This document shows, in pieces, positions 9,047 to 17,002 of a stretch of DNA of 64,000 bases. Source of the DNA: Perlabentimonas sp034003245. Lineage in GTDB: Bacteria > Bacteroidota > Bacteroidia > Bacteroidales > Tenuifilaceae. Below the pieces are notes generated by a model, which saw only the letters and a list, made by a program, of their open reading frames with translations, was not told the origin of the DNA and searched no databases. A program made the translations under genes and the position numbers. The stretch spans positions 10,143 through 74,142 of the forward strand of contig JAVEYY010000023.1 of the NCBI GenBank assembly GCA_034003245.1, in the 5' to 3' direction. Within the stretch, counting starts at the first letter, position 1. Every line of letters begins with the position of its first letter.

Positions 9047-9190
9047 GATCTATGTTTGAATAGCTTGGTATATGGAGTCCTGAAATGTTTACACACATTT
9101 TACTGCTTTTCAGAGACTGTCAACTGCCAATAGCTCTCGTTAATCGCTATAGAACAGCGGTTCTCGAGACAGGCATCTGCCAATTGCATT

Positions 9191-9253
9191 GCCAACTGCC
9201 AACTGCCAATAGCCAATAGCCAATAGCCAACCGCCAATAGCTAATAGCCAAAT
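9191..9253. repeat. 7-bp tandem repeat (GCCAATA/GCCAACT, 9 units)
   Basis: Nine contiguous 7-bp units: GCCAACT twice, GCCAATA three times, GCCAACC, GCCAATA, GCTAATA, GCCAAAT. Related fragments (tgccaattgc, aactgccaatag) extend upstream to about 9120. A minus-strand frame over it (9147-9536) translates to a repetitive W/L-rich peptide and is not considered a gene. The gap 9047-9335 contains nothing else recognisable except a possible -7 element TACCTTTA at 9291-9298. Confidence 0.85.
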
Positions 9254-9335
9254 ACCCATTCAAAATGGAATCACCTTGCAATAAATTTCCTACCTTTAAA
9301 CCCACACAGCATTTACTCTTAAAGCAAATCATTCT

Positions 9336-10736
9336 ATGGAAATTCAATTCAACGGCGCCGTGCGCGAGGTTACAGGCAGTAAGCATCTTATCACAACCAA
9401 TAACGGCAAACGCATTCTGCTCGACTGCGGGATGTATCAGGGTAAGGGCCTCGAAACCGACCATCTGAACCGCGACCTGGGCTTCAACCCCAAGGATATT
9501 GACCATATCATCCTTACTCATGCCCATATCGACCATTCGGGCCTGATCCCATACATCTACAAGCAGGGCTTTAGGGGTTCCGTGGTTTGTACTTCGGCCA
9601 CCAGGGATTTATGTGCTATTATGCTAGTTGACTCTGGCTTTATACAGGAACGAGATATTTTCTATTTTAACAAGAAGCGGATAAGTAAGGGGTTAGAGCC
9701 GGTTGAACCCCTGTACACCAAGGATGATGCCGTGAAGGCCATGGAGCTGTTTATTGGCGTTGCCTACGATCGCAAGTTTAGCATCGACAGCAACATTAAG
9801 GTGAAGTTTACCAACACGGGCCATATGCTGGGTAGCGGCGTGGCCAATATCGAGATCATCGAGGATGGCGTTACCAAGCGTATTGCCTACACCGGCGATA
9901 TTGGTCGACCAACCAACCGAATTCTACGGTCTCCCGATCAGTTCCCCCAAACCGATATTCTGATCTGCGAGTCAACCTACGGCGATAGGCTGCACGCCGA
10001 GAGCGACCGCGGCGAGGAGGATCTCCTCGACGTGGTTTACCATACCTGCGTCGTGAAGGGCGGCAAGCTGATTATCCCATCCTTTAGCGTGGGGCGTACT
10101 CAGGATCTGGTATACTCCCTCAACAACTTCTACAATCAGGGTCGCTTGCCCAAGATCGATATCTTTGTCGATAGCCCCTTGGCCACCAACGCCACCGATA
10201 TCTTTAGGATGCATCCCGAGTGCTTCAACAACGATATCCTCGAGATCATGGAGACCGACCCCGATCCCTTTGGCTTCAACACCCTCCGCTACACCAAGAG
10301 TGTCGATGAGTCCAAGGCGCTCAACACCTACGATAAGCCCTGCGTCATAATATCTGCATCGGGCATGGCCGAGGCCGGACGGGTTAAGCACCACCTGGCC
10401 AATAGTATCAGCGAGCCAAAGAACACCATCCTATTCGTGGGCTACTGCGCCCCGGCCACGCTGGGAGCCCGGCTCCTCGATAAACCCAAAACCATCTCCA
10501 TTCACGGGTTCGAGCACGCGGTGAACGCCGAGATCCGGCGCATCGAGTCCTACTCGGGTCACGGCGACTACAAGGAGATGATCGAATTTTTGGGCTGCCA
10601 AAACTTTAAGAGCATTGGCAATACCATCCTGGTGCACGGCGACCTAAAACCCATGGAGTTCTTTAAGCATAAGCTCAAGCAGGCAGGCCTCAACAATATC
10701 CATATCCCCACCAAGGGTGATACGCTATTCTTCTAG
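9336..10736 (+). CDS. Metallo-beta-lactamase fold beta-CASP nuclease
   Basis: A 466-residue metallo-beta-lactamase/beta-CASP protein, the family of CPSF-73-like and RNA-processing nucleases. Metal-binding motif 2 is THAHIDHSG (about residues 60-68). Further motifs are a TGH near 165, TGDIG, CESTYGDR, the beta-CASP segment SFSVGRTQDLVYSL, SASGMAEAGRVKHH (motif B-like), GYCAPATLGARLL, SGHGDYKEM with its conserved His, and the C-terminal VHGD. It is predicted to bind two zinc ions and cut RNA phosphodiester bonds in the cytoplasm. There is no signal peptide. Length is normal for the bacterial subfamily that includes Thermus TTHA0252. The specific RNA target is unknown. Confidence 0.9.
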   Translation: MEIQFNGAVREVTGSKHLITTNNGKRILLDCGMYQGKGLETDHLNRDLGFNPKDIDHIILTHAHIDHSGLIPYIYKQGFRGSVVCTSATRDLCAIMLVDSGFIQERDIFYFNKKRISKGLEPVEPLYTKDDAVKAMELFIGVAYDRKFSIDSNIKVKFTNTGHMLGSGVANIEIIEDGVTKRIAYTGDIGRPTNRILRSPDQFPQTDILICESTYGDRLHAESDRGEEDLLDVVYHTCVVKGGKLIIPSFSVGRTQDLVYSLNNFYNQGRLPKIDIFVDSPLATNATDIFRMHPECFNNDILEIMETDPDPFGFNTLRYTKSVDESKALNTYDKPCVIISASGMAEAGRVKHHLANSISEPKNTILFVGYCAPATLGARLLDKPKTISIHGFEHAVNAEIRRIESYSGHGDYKEMIEFLGCQNFKSIGNTILVHGDLKPMEFFKHKLKQAGLNNIHIPTKGDTLFF

Positions 10737-11037
10737 CTTGCAGGGGGTGGGTATCCAATTTGTTGGCAGGTAATTACATCGATCCCCTAGGGGTCAACAT
10801 ACTTACACTCGGCAAGGGTTTGTACTAGTTAAATTTATTGTGGTAAATTTTTGTCAACAACTCCATTTTAAAGCAGGTTCTTAATGTGTGTATATCAGCT
10901 GAACATCATTAAATATTAATAGATATCATAAGTTCGTTGTGTTGATTTTCATTTTTATGTTTTAAGCTTCAATGTTAAGCCATACCTCTCAGGTATTGCC
11001 CCTTATTTGTTGAAAGGGCAATGGAAAACTAGGTGTT
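10737..11037. other. AT-rich intergenic region with two inverted repeats
   Basis: About 300 bp without a gene. It contains the perfect palindrome CCCCTAGGGG (10784-10793) and, just before the first lipoprotein gene, ATTGCCC (10995-11001) paired with GGGCAAT (11016-11022), whose 3' arm ends 15 bp before the start codon at 11038. The latter could form a leader hairpin. Nothing else is evident. Confidence 0.5.
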
Positions 11038-11445
11038 ATGAAAAAGTTGCTGGTTTTTATTGTACTTATTAGCTTATGTAATTGCGACACTAAAAACGAG
11101 TTGCCTTCTGTAACGGACCCGCAACAAGCTATTCTGGGCAAATGGGAAATTGTTGAGAAAGGCAATTGGCCAAGTTTAGAGCCATATCCGGCAAGTGGAT
11201 ATTCAGAGTATTTATCTGATAGTGTTGTAAGATTCTTTGATTATTATCAAAACCAGTTTACTTCTCAAACAAATTACTGGATAGATGATTCATTATTATA
11301 TATAGATATAGGTTATAGTTTGGAAAATGGACATCAATTAGTTACTACATATGAATACCTGTTCTTTGATAGTAACAACAAGTTAAGATTAGATATACAA
11401 GCATTTGCAGTTTTCACAACATCCATATATCAACGCATAAAATAA
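11038..11445 (+). CDS. Lipocalin-like lipoprotein, paralogue A
   Basis: A 135-residue lipoprotein with signal MKKLLVFIVLISLCNC (lipobox LCNC). The mature N-terminus carries DPQQAILGKWEIVE, a lipocalin-like opening with the G-x-W motif, followed by alternating beta strands (SDSVVRFFDYY, NYWIDDSLLYID, YEYLFFDSNNKLRLDI) and a conserved C-terminal SIYQRIK. It belongs to the same family as 11451, 12038 and 13985 in this cluster, but has a different signal peptide from those three. The function is unknown: small lipocalin-like lipoproteins in Bacteroidetes are predicted ligand binders or protective surface lipoproteins. The next copy begins 5 bp after its stop. Confidence 0.75.
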   Translation: MKKLLVFIVLISLCNCDTKNELPSVTDPQQAILGKWEIVEKGNWPSLEPYPASGYSEYLSDSVVRFFDYYQNQFTSQTNYWIDDSLLYIDIGYSLENGHQLVTTYEYLFFDSNNKLRLDIQAFAVFTTSIYQRIK

Positions 11446-11450
11446 CAATT

Positions 11451-11900
11451 ATGAAAAAACTAACAATATACCTCGTTGCTTTTATAGTCACAAACATCAT
11501 ATCCAGTTGCGATAGAGAAGAACCTCTTCCTCCCGTAACTAACCCGCAACAAACTATTTTGGGAAAATGGGAAGTTATTGAGAATACCTTTGGTCCTATA
11601 AGTTATCCCGGTTCTTATCAAGAATTTTGACCGGACAGCATTGTGTTCAACTACAATAATAAAAATGATTTTTCATATGGTGATTATTGGTTTGCCGACT
11701 CCCTTTGGGTTGACGGTTCCCTTTGGTATACCGATTCTCTTTTATATATTAAACACACCTATATCGACCAAGCAAATGGCGATACCATATTAGTGGACAT
11801 TCAACCTTATCAGTATAACTTTATTAACTATAATAAACTCAAACTAGCAATGGTTTACCCTGCATTGAATCCCACTCACATCTATCAACGCATAAAATAA
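11451..11900 (+). pseudogene. Lipocalin-like lipoprotein, paralogue B (interrupted by in-frame TGA)
   Basis: Starts at ATG 11451 with the same signal peptide as paralogues C and D (MKKLTIYLVAF, lipobox IISSC) and reads through DPQQ/NPQQ-like and LGKWEVIENTFGP before an in-frame TGA at 11628-11630 (codon 60). The same frame continues to a stop at 11900, ending in a family-typical IYQRIK. Paralogue D has a leucine codon (TTA) at the aligned place, so one T-to-G change explains the stop. The downstream half could still be read from an internal start, but it would lack the signal peptide. I call it a nonsense pseudogene; sequencing error or readthrough are alternatives. Confidence 0.75.
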
Positions 11901-12037
11901 CAATTATGAAACACCCATGTAAGGTAGCTTGCACAAACACCGATGAACAAACTTTGGGTGTTCCATCCGCTCGATAAGGTTCGCTAAAAGCAAAACAGTA
12001 ACGTGTTATATATTAACGATATAAATATTTTGTACGG

Positions 12038-12475
12038 ATGAAAAAACTAACAATATACCTCGTTGCTTTTTTAGTCGCAAACATCATATCCAGTTGCGAT
12101 AGAGAAGAACCTCTGCCTCCCGTAACTGACCCGCAACAAGCTATTTTGGGGAAATGGGAAATTACACATTTGGGCAACGGAAATCAGTTGTTTCCAATAA
12201 AGAACCCAATTGCTTACGAAGAATACCAAACAGATAGTGTTTTGTTAACTTATAATTACGAAGAAGAATATATATTCTATGGCAAATATTGGATTGTAGA
12301 CACTCTTTTGTTTAAAGAGAGTACGTATTATATCAATGAAGCACCAGGTTATGCAGATACTCTAATTGTTACAGAACAGTATAGATTTTACTTTATTAAT
12401 TACAACATGTTGAGATTGGACTTATTAAACTTGATTGCCATAAATAATACTTCTGTTTACAAACGACTAAACTAA
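12038..12475 (+). CDS. Lipocalin-like lipoprotein, paralogue C
   Basis: A 145-residue lipoprotein with signal MKKLTIYLVAFLVANIISSC. The first 40 or so codons are almost identical at the DNA level to paralogues B and D (DREEPLPPVT-DPQQAILGKWEI), while the remaining beta-strand body diverges strongly. It keeps the family pattern: a Y-x-x-D/P-D-S strand, YWIVDTLLFK, FYFINYNMLRLD and a C-terminal SVYKRLN. The lipocalin-like fold is inferred from the G-x-W motif and strand pattern. The gap from copy B (11901-12037) contains an inverted repeat ACACCCA...TGGGTGT and no gene. Confidence 0.75.
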   Translation: MKKLTIYLVAFLVANIISSCDREEPLPPVTDPQQAILGKWEITHLGNGNQLFPIKNPIAYEEYQTDSVLLTYNYEEEYIFYGKYWIVDTLLFKESTYYINEAPGYADTLIVTEQYRFYFINYNMLRLDLLNLIAINNTSVYKRLN

Positions 12476-12481
12476 AACACC

Positions 12482-12520
12482 ATGAAAAAGTTAACCTCAA
12501 TTCTGGCACTTTTTGAGTGA
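12482..12520 (+). pseudogene. Truncated lipoprotein leader fragment
   Basis: ATG 12482 opens a 12-codon frame, MKKLTSILALFE, that resembles the signal-peptide starts of the neighbouring lipoproteins and then stops. It looks like the remnant of another family member deleted after its leader. It is too short to be certain. Confidence 0.3.
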
Positions 12521-12586
12521 GTAAAAAGTTAATTTGAATTCCAACGAAATGAACAAAACGAATGTCTAACCACAAGAAGTAAAGCC

Positions 12587-13111
12587 ATGAAAAAAATGAG
12601 TATATTTTTTGTAGTCCCTGTTTTAGTTGGGCTTCTCGGTTGTAATGAGGATGATTTCTTTTTGGATCAAATTGATGTAGTTGTTCTCACCATGGAACAC
12701 GAAATCGAGAAAAATACTTTCGATGCAGGAACAGATGTTGTTCTTGCGTTAAAAATTACAAATCGGTCAAGTAAAACTTTTGAGTGGTACTATGACTACG
12801 AATGTGAGTTATCAAAGCAACAAGATTTTATGTTAGTCAAAAAAGTAATTCAGACAGAGGACCCCAGCATAACTTCAATGCCAGTAGGAGTGCCCTATCA
12901 ATTTCCATTGAATTGCCCAACTGTAAATTTGCCTCCAAGAGCCGTAGTTTTACCGGGCGAAGAAACAATTGTAATGCCTTATGCATGGAGTAGTAATCCA
13001 AATAATACTACTTTACAAACCGGTAAATATTTTTCAGAATTTACGATAACAATCGAAATTGAGGGGCATCGGAAATCATGGAATTTAAAAACAGATTTTA
13101 CAATTGAGTAG
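12587..13111 (+). CDS. Lipoprotein with an Ig-like (BsuPI-type) domain
   Basis: A 174-residue lipoprotein (signal MKKMSIFFVVPVLVGLLGC). The mature part is one all-beta domain with VLALKITNRSSKTFEWYY at the start, a central LPPRAVVLPGEETIVMPYAW, and TGKYFSEFTITIEI near the end. This order (hydrophobic pair of strands, LPGE turn, aromatic, G-x-Y strand) is like the BsuPI/intracellular proteinase-inhibitor Ig-like fold, which is an inference from pattern only. It is not similar to the lipocalin-like paralogues around it, although it shares their orientation and envelope location. Confidence 0.65.
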   Translation: MKKMSIFFVVPVLVGLLGCNEDDFFLDQIDVVVLTMEHEIEKNTFDAGTDVVLALKITNRSSKTFEWYYDYECELSKQQDFMLVKKVIQTEDPSITSMPVGVPYQFPLNCPTVNLPPRAVVLPGEETIVMPYAWSSNPNNTTLQTGKYFSEFTITIEIEGHRKSWNLKTDFTIE

Positions 13112-13115
13112 GAAT

Positions 13116-13295
13116 ATGAAAGCAAAGTTACTCCTGTCGGTTGTATTGTTATTGATTTCAATACTTAAGCAAGCTCAAGAACGAACTGTTTTATTCCCTG
13201 CTGTCGCACGATTGGCAAAGCCTAACCCCCTCCAGCCAGCAGTTCGGTTGTATCTTGTGTCATCCTGCACCGCAGAGTTTTATCATTTGACATAA
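13116..13295 (+). CDS. Short signal-peptide ORF, possibly truncated
   Basis: From ATG 13116 the frame encodes 59 residues: a good signal peptide (MKAKLLLSVVLLLISILKQAQ) then ERTVLFPAVARLAKPNP and a tail without obvious fold. The DNA after the leader changes to a more GC-rich composition, so it may be a secretion leader fused to unrelated sequence after a deletion. I cannot assign a function and consider expression doubtful. Confidence 0.3.
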   Translation: MKAKLLLSVVLLLISILKQAQERTVLFPAVARLAKPNPLQPAVRLYLVSSCTAEFYHLT

Positions 13296-13370
13296 AAAAA
13301 CCAGGTATTATTAGTTAGCAATCATGGCTAATTACTTGATAAAAAGGATTAACCTAAATAATACAAAACT

Positions 13371-13850
13371 ATGAGTGCACTAAACAAAATTTGGGGACAT
13401 CTTATTGTAACCGTTGCGTTACTAGTGATGTTTCATGGATGCAAAATCGATCCTGAATGTAGCGACCCAGTTACCTATGAAATCCCTTTCCAAGGTTTTG
13501 GGACAAATGTTGAAGGGGATAACTGTACCCTTCAGAACGTAAATGAAAATCAAACAAATGTAGCTCTGGTAATAGGCAACAGTGCTGATTTTCAAAAGTA
13601 CATTTCTTGCATCAGCTTTCCAGAAATCGACTTCAACGAATCCTTCGTGTTGGCTGGGCGCACCAAGAGACCAGCTTGTGCGTATATGAAAGACCAAACC
13701 CTATCCCTAAAATGCAACCAACTACAGTATAACATCGAAATAGAGGATATGTTATGCCAAAAACCCACTGATGTGTTCTACTTAGTGATCGTATCAAAAG
13801 AATATTTCAAATATCCTATAAAGTTTTCAATAACCTTATCAAATAACTAA
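13371..13850 (+). CDS. Hypothetical lipoprotein, PrcB-like pattern
   Basis: A 159-residue lipoprotein (lipobox VMFHGC). Seven cysteines occur in the mature chain (for example CSDP, NCTL, SCISF, ACAY, KCNQ, LCQK), which is many for a Bacteroidetes lipoprotein. The order VIGNSADFQKYI, FPEIDFNESFVLAG, then alternating strands ending in YLVIVSKEYFKYPI resembles the small PrcB-like domain of predicted protease-complex subunits; this is pattern-based and uncertain. It stands alone between two gaps, in the same orientation as the other lipoproteins of the cluster. Confidence 0.6.
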   Translation: MSALNKIWGHLIVTVALLVMFHGCKIDPECSDPVTYEIPFQGFGTNVEGDNCTLQNVNENQTNVALVIGNSADFQKYISCISFPEIDFNESFVLAGRTKRPACAYMKDQTLSLKCNQLQYNIEIEDMLCQKPTDVFYLVIVSKEYFKYPIKFSITLSNN

Positions 13851-13878
13851 CTATAGTCTGGGAAATTGACACTATTCA

Positions 13879-13977
13879 GTTACTACATATGAATCCCAGT
13901 TTATTAAAAGCAACAAACTACTATTAGACATTCAATCATTTGCAGTTTTCACGATATCGATCTATCAAAGCATAAAA
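13879..13977 (+). pseudogene. 3' fragment of a lipocalin-like lipoprotein
   Basis: The segment starts with the same bases as 11341 in paralogue A (gttactacatatgaat) and translates in the matching frame as VTTYESQFIKSNKLLLDIQ, then SFAVFTISIYQSIK, aligning with the last third of paralogue A. There is no start and the stop codon is lost, so this is a remnant of a deleted fifth family member. Confidence 0.65.
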
Positions 13978-13984
13978 AACAATT

Positions 13985-14392
13985 ATGAAAAAACTAACAG
14001 TATACCTCGTCGCATTTTTAGTCGCAAATATCATATCCAGTTGCGATAGAGAAGAACCGCTTCCTCCCGTAACTAACCCGCAACAAGCTATTTTGGGCAA
14101 GTGGGAGATAATCGAGAATACTTTTGGCCCTGTTGATAATCCACCCGGTTATGATGAATATTTACCGGATAGCATACGAATATCATATAGCTATACAGAT
14201 ATGGTTTTCTATCATGAAAAATATTGGCTTTCTGACTCTCTTTTATTCCGAAGTATTGTCTTCACTTCTGAAGGGGATACCATTGATTTCCAATGGCCCT
14301 ATCGCTTTAAATTCATAAATTACAATAAGCTAAAACTCGAGTTTCTGTATCCTTCTTTAAATCCAATATCCATATATAAACGATTAAAATAA
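13985..14392 (+). CDS. Lipocalin-like lipoprotein, paralogue D
   Basis: A 135-residue lipoprotein with signal MKKLTVYLVAFLVANIISSC and mature start DREEPLPPVT-NPQQAILGKWEI, nearly identical in DNA to B and C over the first ~130 bases. Its body is closest to pseudogene B (IENTFGP, PDSI, a YYHEKYW-like strand, LNPISIYKRLK at the end). It therefore shows what B encoded before its nonsense change. The lipocalin-like fold is inferred from G-x-W and the strand pattern, and the ligand is unknown. The following lipoprotein starts 5 bp after its stop, so both are probably on one mRNA. Confidence 0.75.
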   Translation: MKKLTVYLVAFLVANIISSCDREEPLPPVTNPQQAILGKWEIIENTFGPVDNPPGYDEYLPDSIRISYSYTDMVFYHEKYWLSDSLLFRSIVFTSEGDTIDFQWPYRFKFINYNKLKLEFLYPSLNPISIYKRLK

Positions 14393-14397
14393 GAACT

Positions 14398-14808
14398 ATG
14401 AAAATCCACAACTTTTTCAAAGTAACGTTTGTAATTTTTATTGCAATTAGCGTTACACAAAGTTCCTGTGTTAAACCACCATATAAACCTGATTATGAAA
14501 ATGCAAGTGGAACTATAATTGGGAAAGAAATCTGTAGCCCCAATGGTATAGATGACTACTGGTTAATTGATCTATCTGTCTATCCAAACACCAAACAATA
14601 TGGAGATACATTGATAGTGAACAGTATTAAATATACAAATGTTGTTAAGACAAAAGACTTAACAGCCGATATAAAGATTATTGGTTATAAGGTATCTATA
14701 GACTTCTATATATCAAAAACCAAAATAGAAACTACAGGCTACAGTTGCGAGGTTCCGATAACATATCTGTTAAAGGAAATTACAATCATTAATGTTTTTG
14801 ATATTTAA
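14398..14808 (+). CDS. Hypothetical lipoprotein
   Basis: A 136-residue lipoprotein (signal MKIHNFFKVTFVIFIAISV, lipobox TQSSC). The mature protein is predominantly beta strand: ASGTIIGKEICSPNGIDDYW, then LIDLSVYPNTKQYGDTL, YKVSIDFYISKTKIE and YLLKEITIINVFDI. The SGTIIGKEIC opening is like small Bacteroidetes OB-like or NigD-like lipoproteins, but I do not recognise a specific family. It ends the lipoprotein cluster; the next 2.2 kb is noncoding repeat. Confidence 0.65.
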   Translation: MKIHNFFKVTFVIFIAISVTQSSCVKPPYKPDYENASGTIIGKEICSPNGIDDYWLIDLSVYPNTKQYGDTLIVNSIKYTNVVKTKDLTADIKIIGYKVSIDFYISKTKIETTGYSCEVPITYLLKEITIINVFDI

Positions 14809-14940
14809 TAACCATTCCCCTGCTGCCGCCCAAATGGCTACGCCGAACTCGCCAGATAACGTCACAGTTATATCGTGTTGCCTAAAAACAGGCATCATTT
14901 CGTTCTAATTATTGTAATAGTCAAAACATTATTCGTGTCC

Positions 14941-15536
14941 ATTTTTTGTTAAAATAGTCCGTATCCAGTTACTACAAAGGCCACAGGGCTAAGCCTCCCC
15001 TTCAGCGGGCCTTCAGCGTGAACCCGTAGCGCTCAAGAGCTGAGGCCCTGGCAGGGCTGGCACCCGAGGAGCGCTGCGCCGCTCTACCCATTCGGCAACG
15101 CTTGCCAGCTACGCACCCTATCGCATGCCCAAAACACCATGCTGAATCGAAGTCTCGTCAATTATGACGAGACGCTCCGCAGGCCACAGGGGCTCAGCCG
15201 TAGAGCGCAGGGTGTAACGATGTAAGCCTTGATTTTTTGTTACTTTTTTATCAAGAAAAAATAAGAGGATAGCCCCTGCTACCGCATATATAAAACATCA
15301 ATCATTATCCGTGTCCATCCGTGGTTCAGCCCCCTTTTGCCCCTCGCAATGCCGCACACCACTCCTAAGCCCGAAGAGCTTAAATCCGAATAGCCCGGAG
15401 CGCAGCCCGGGGTATACAATGTACGCTATCTCCCCAGCCCCGCAAGGGGTTGAATAAGATCAGCAATACCATCGCTGCCCACACACAAACCGTCAAATAT
15501 CATTCGTGTTCATAATCATTAAAAGCATTCGTGTCC
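14941..15536. repeat. 596-bp tandem repeat, copy 1
   Basis: Copy 1 of a directly repeated 596-bp unit. It contains GTCTCGTCA-atta-TGACGAGAC, a 9-bp perfect hairpin (15152-15173), and the CTTGAT / TTACTTTTTT / ATCAAG / A-run module (15228-15264). It also has fragments of the type 'cattcgtgtccattt' at its junctions. Compared by eye with copy 2 I see one difference: A at 15021 versus C at 15617. Confidence 0.9.
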
Positions 15537-16132
15537 ATTTTTTGTTAAAATAGTCCGTATCCAGTTACTACAAAGGCCACAGGGCTAAGCCTCCCCTTCA
15601 GCGGGCCTTCAGCGTGCACCCGTAGCGCTCAAGAGCTGAGGCCCTGGCAGGGCTGGCACCCGAGGAGCGCTGCGCCGCTCTACCCATTCGGCAACGCTTG
15701 CCAGCTACGCACCCTATCGCATGCCCAAAACACCATGCTGAATCGAAGTCTCGTCAATTATGACGAGACGCTCCGCAGGCCACAGGGGCTCAGCCGTAGA
15801 GCGCAGGGTGTAACGATGTAAGCCTTGATTTTTTGTTACTTTTTTATCAAGAAAAAATAAGAGGATAGCCCCTGCTACCGCATATATAAAACATCAATCA
15901 TTATCCGTGTCCATCCGTGGTTCAGCCCCCTTTTGCCCCTCGCAATGCCGCACACCACTCCTAAGCCCGAAGAGCTTAAATCCGAATAGCCCGGAGCGCA
16001 GCCCGGGGTATACAATGTACGCTATCTCCCCAGCCCCGCAAGGGGTTGAATAAGATCAGCAATACCATCGCTGCCCACACACAAACCGTCAAATATCATT
16101 CGTGTTCATAATCATTAAAAGCATTCGTGTCC
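15537..16132. repeat. 596-bp tandem repeat, copy 2
   Basis: Copy 2 begins exactly 596 bp after copy 1 and is identical by eye except for C at 15617. This near-identity implies a recent duplication or ongoing gene conversion. As in copy 1, the module at 15824-15860 has a one-base loss in its last arm (AAAAAATAA where AAAAAAGTAA would be fully complementary). Confidence 0.9.
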
Positions 16133-16498
16133 ATTTGTGGTAAAAACTCCGTATCCAGCCACAACAAAGACCTTAGGGCTAAGCCTTCCCTCCAGCCGGC
16201 ATGCAGCGTGCACCCGTAGCGCTCAAGAGCTGAGGCCCTGGCAGGGCTGGCCCTAGAGGAGTGCTACGCTTCCATCCCCATCCGACGGAATGTTGTATTA
16301 CCCGATACCTGCTGATCGCTGCAGCTGGATAGCCACGAAGTGATTGCGCTCCGCAGGCCACAGGGGCTTAGCCGTAGAGCGCAGGGTGTAACGATGTAAG
16401 CCTTGATTTTTTGTTACTTTTTTATCAAGAAAAAAGTAAAAGGCTGGCTCCCGGCTACCACATAGTAAAGCATCAATCATTATCCGTGACCAGCTGCC
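16133..16498. repeat. Diverged repeat copy 3 (shorter form)
   Basis: Shares the start and the region around the CTTGAT/TTACTTTTTT module (16402-16439, with a perfect last arm AAAAAAGTAA) with copies 1-2. It has a different middle segment (cgacggaatgttgtatt to cgaagtgatt) and lacks the distal ~240 bp of the 596-bp unit. It is clearly older than the copy 1/copy 2 event. Confidence 0.75.
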
Positions 16499-16833
16499 AC
16501 AAAGGCTTAGGGGTAAGCTTTTCCTCAAGTCGGCATGCAGCGTGAACCCTTAGCGCTCAAGAGCTGAGCCCCCTGACAGGGCAAGCCCTAGAGGAGTGCT
16601 ACGCTGCAACCCCCATCCGACGGAATGTTGTATTTACCCGATACCTGCTGTTCGCTGCAGCTGGATAGCCACGAAGTGATTGAGCTCCGCAAGCCAGAGG
16701 GGCTCAGCCGTAGAGCGCAGGGTGGAACGCTGTAAGCCTTGATTTTTTGTTACTTTTTTATCAAGAAAAAAGTAAAAGATGGCTCCCAGTAATCGCATAA
16801 TAAAACATCAATCATTACCCGTGTCCATTTGTG
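16499..16833. repeat. Diverged repeat copy 4 (shorter form)
   Basis: Related to copy 3 with a spacing of 336 bp between equivalent module positions (16402 and 16738). It has the same alternative middle segment and the same perfect module arms (TTACTTTTTT 16750-16759, AAAAAAGTAA 16766-16775), with scattered substitutions elsewhere. Confidence 0.75.
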
Positions 16834-17002
16834 ACTACCTAGTATATCCATGTTTCGGTTGCAACCCCAGCGTTTCCGCCACCCGCAACCCCCTGTTCAA
16901 ATATTGTTCAAAAGTTTTCGGCTAAATTCCCCACTCGGGTGATTCTATTCCTGAACTTTGTTTACGCAATATCATAGCGGTTAAACCCTAACATACCTAA
17001 TC

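Larger units (their letters stand above)
14809..17002. other. 2.2-kb noncoding, repeat-dominated region
   Basis: No supported gene. It is almost wholly made of four tandem copies of one repeat family (listed separately), followed by about 170 bp of unique sequence up to the ATG at 17003. Minus-strand frames at 16179-16361 and 16298-16528 are repeat translations and were discarded. Base composition is clearly more GC-rich than the lipoprotein cluster before it. Confidence 0.75.

Noticed and set aside
9147..9536. Minus-strand frame of 129 codons
   Set aside because: It runs antisense to the start of the beta-CASP gene and through the 7-bp repeat, giving a repetitive peptide.
16179..16528. Minus-strand frames in repeat copies 3-4
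   Set aside because: They include the A/T-run module translated as FFLDKKVTK, which comes from the repeat and has no protein family support.
14809..17002. Insertion sequence or transposon
   Set aside because: No transposase frame, no terminal inverted repeats with target duplication were seen. The block is better described as noncoding tandem repeats.
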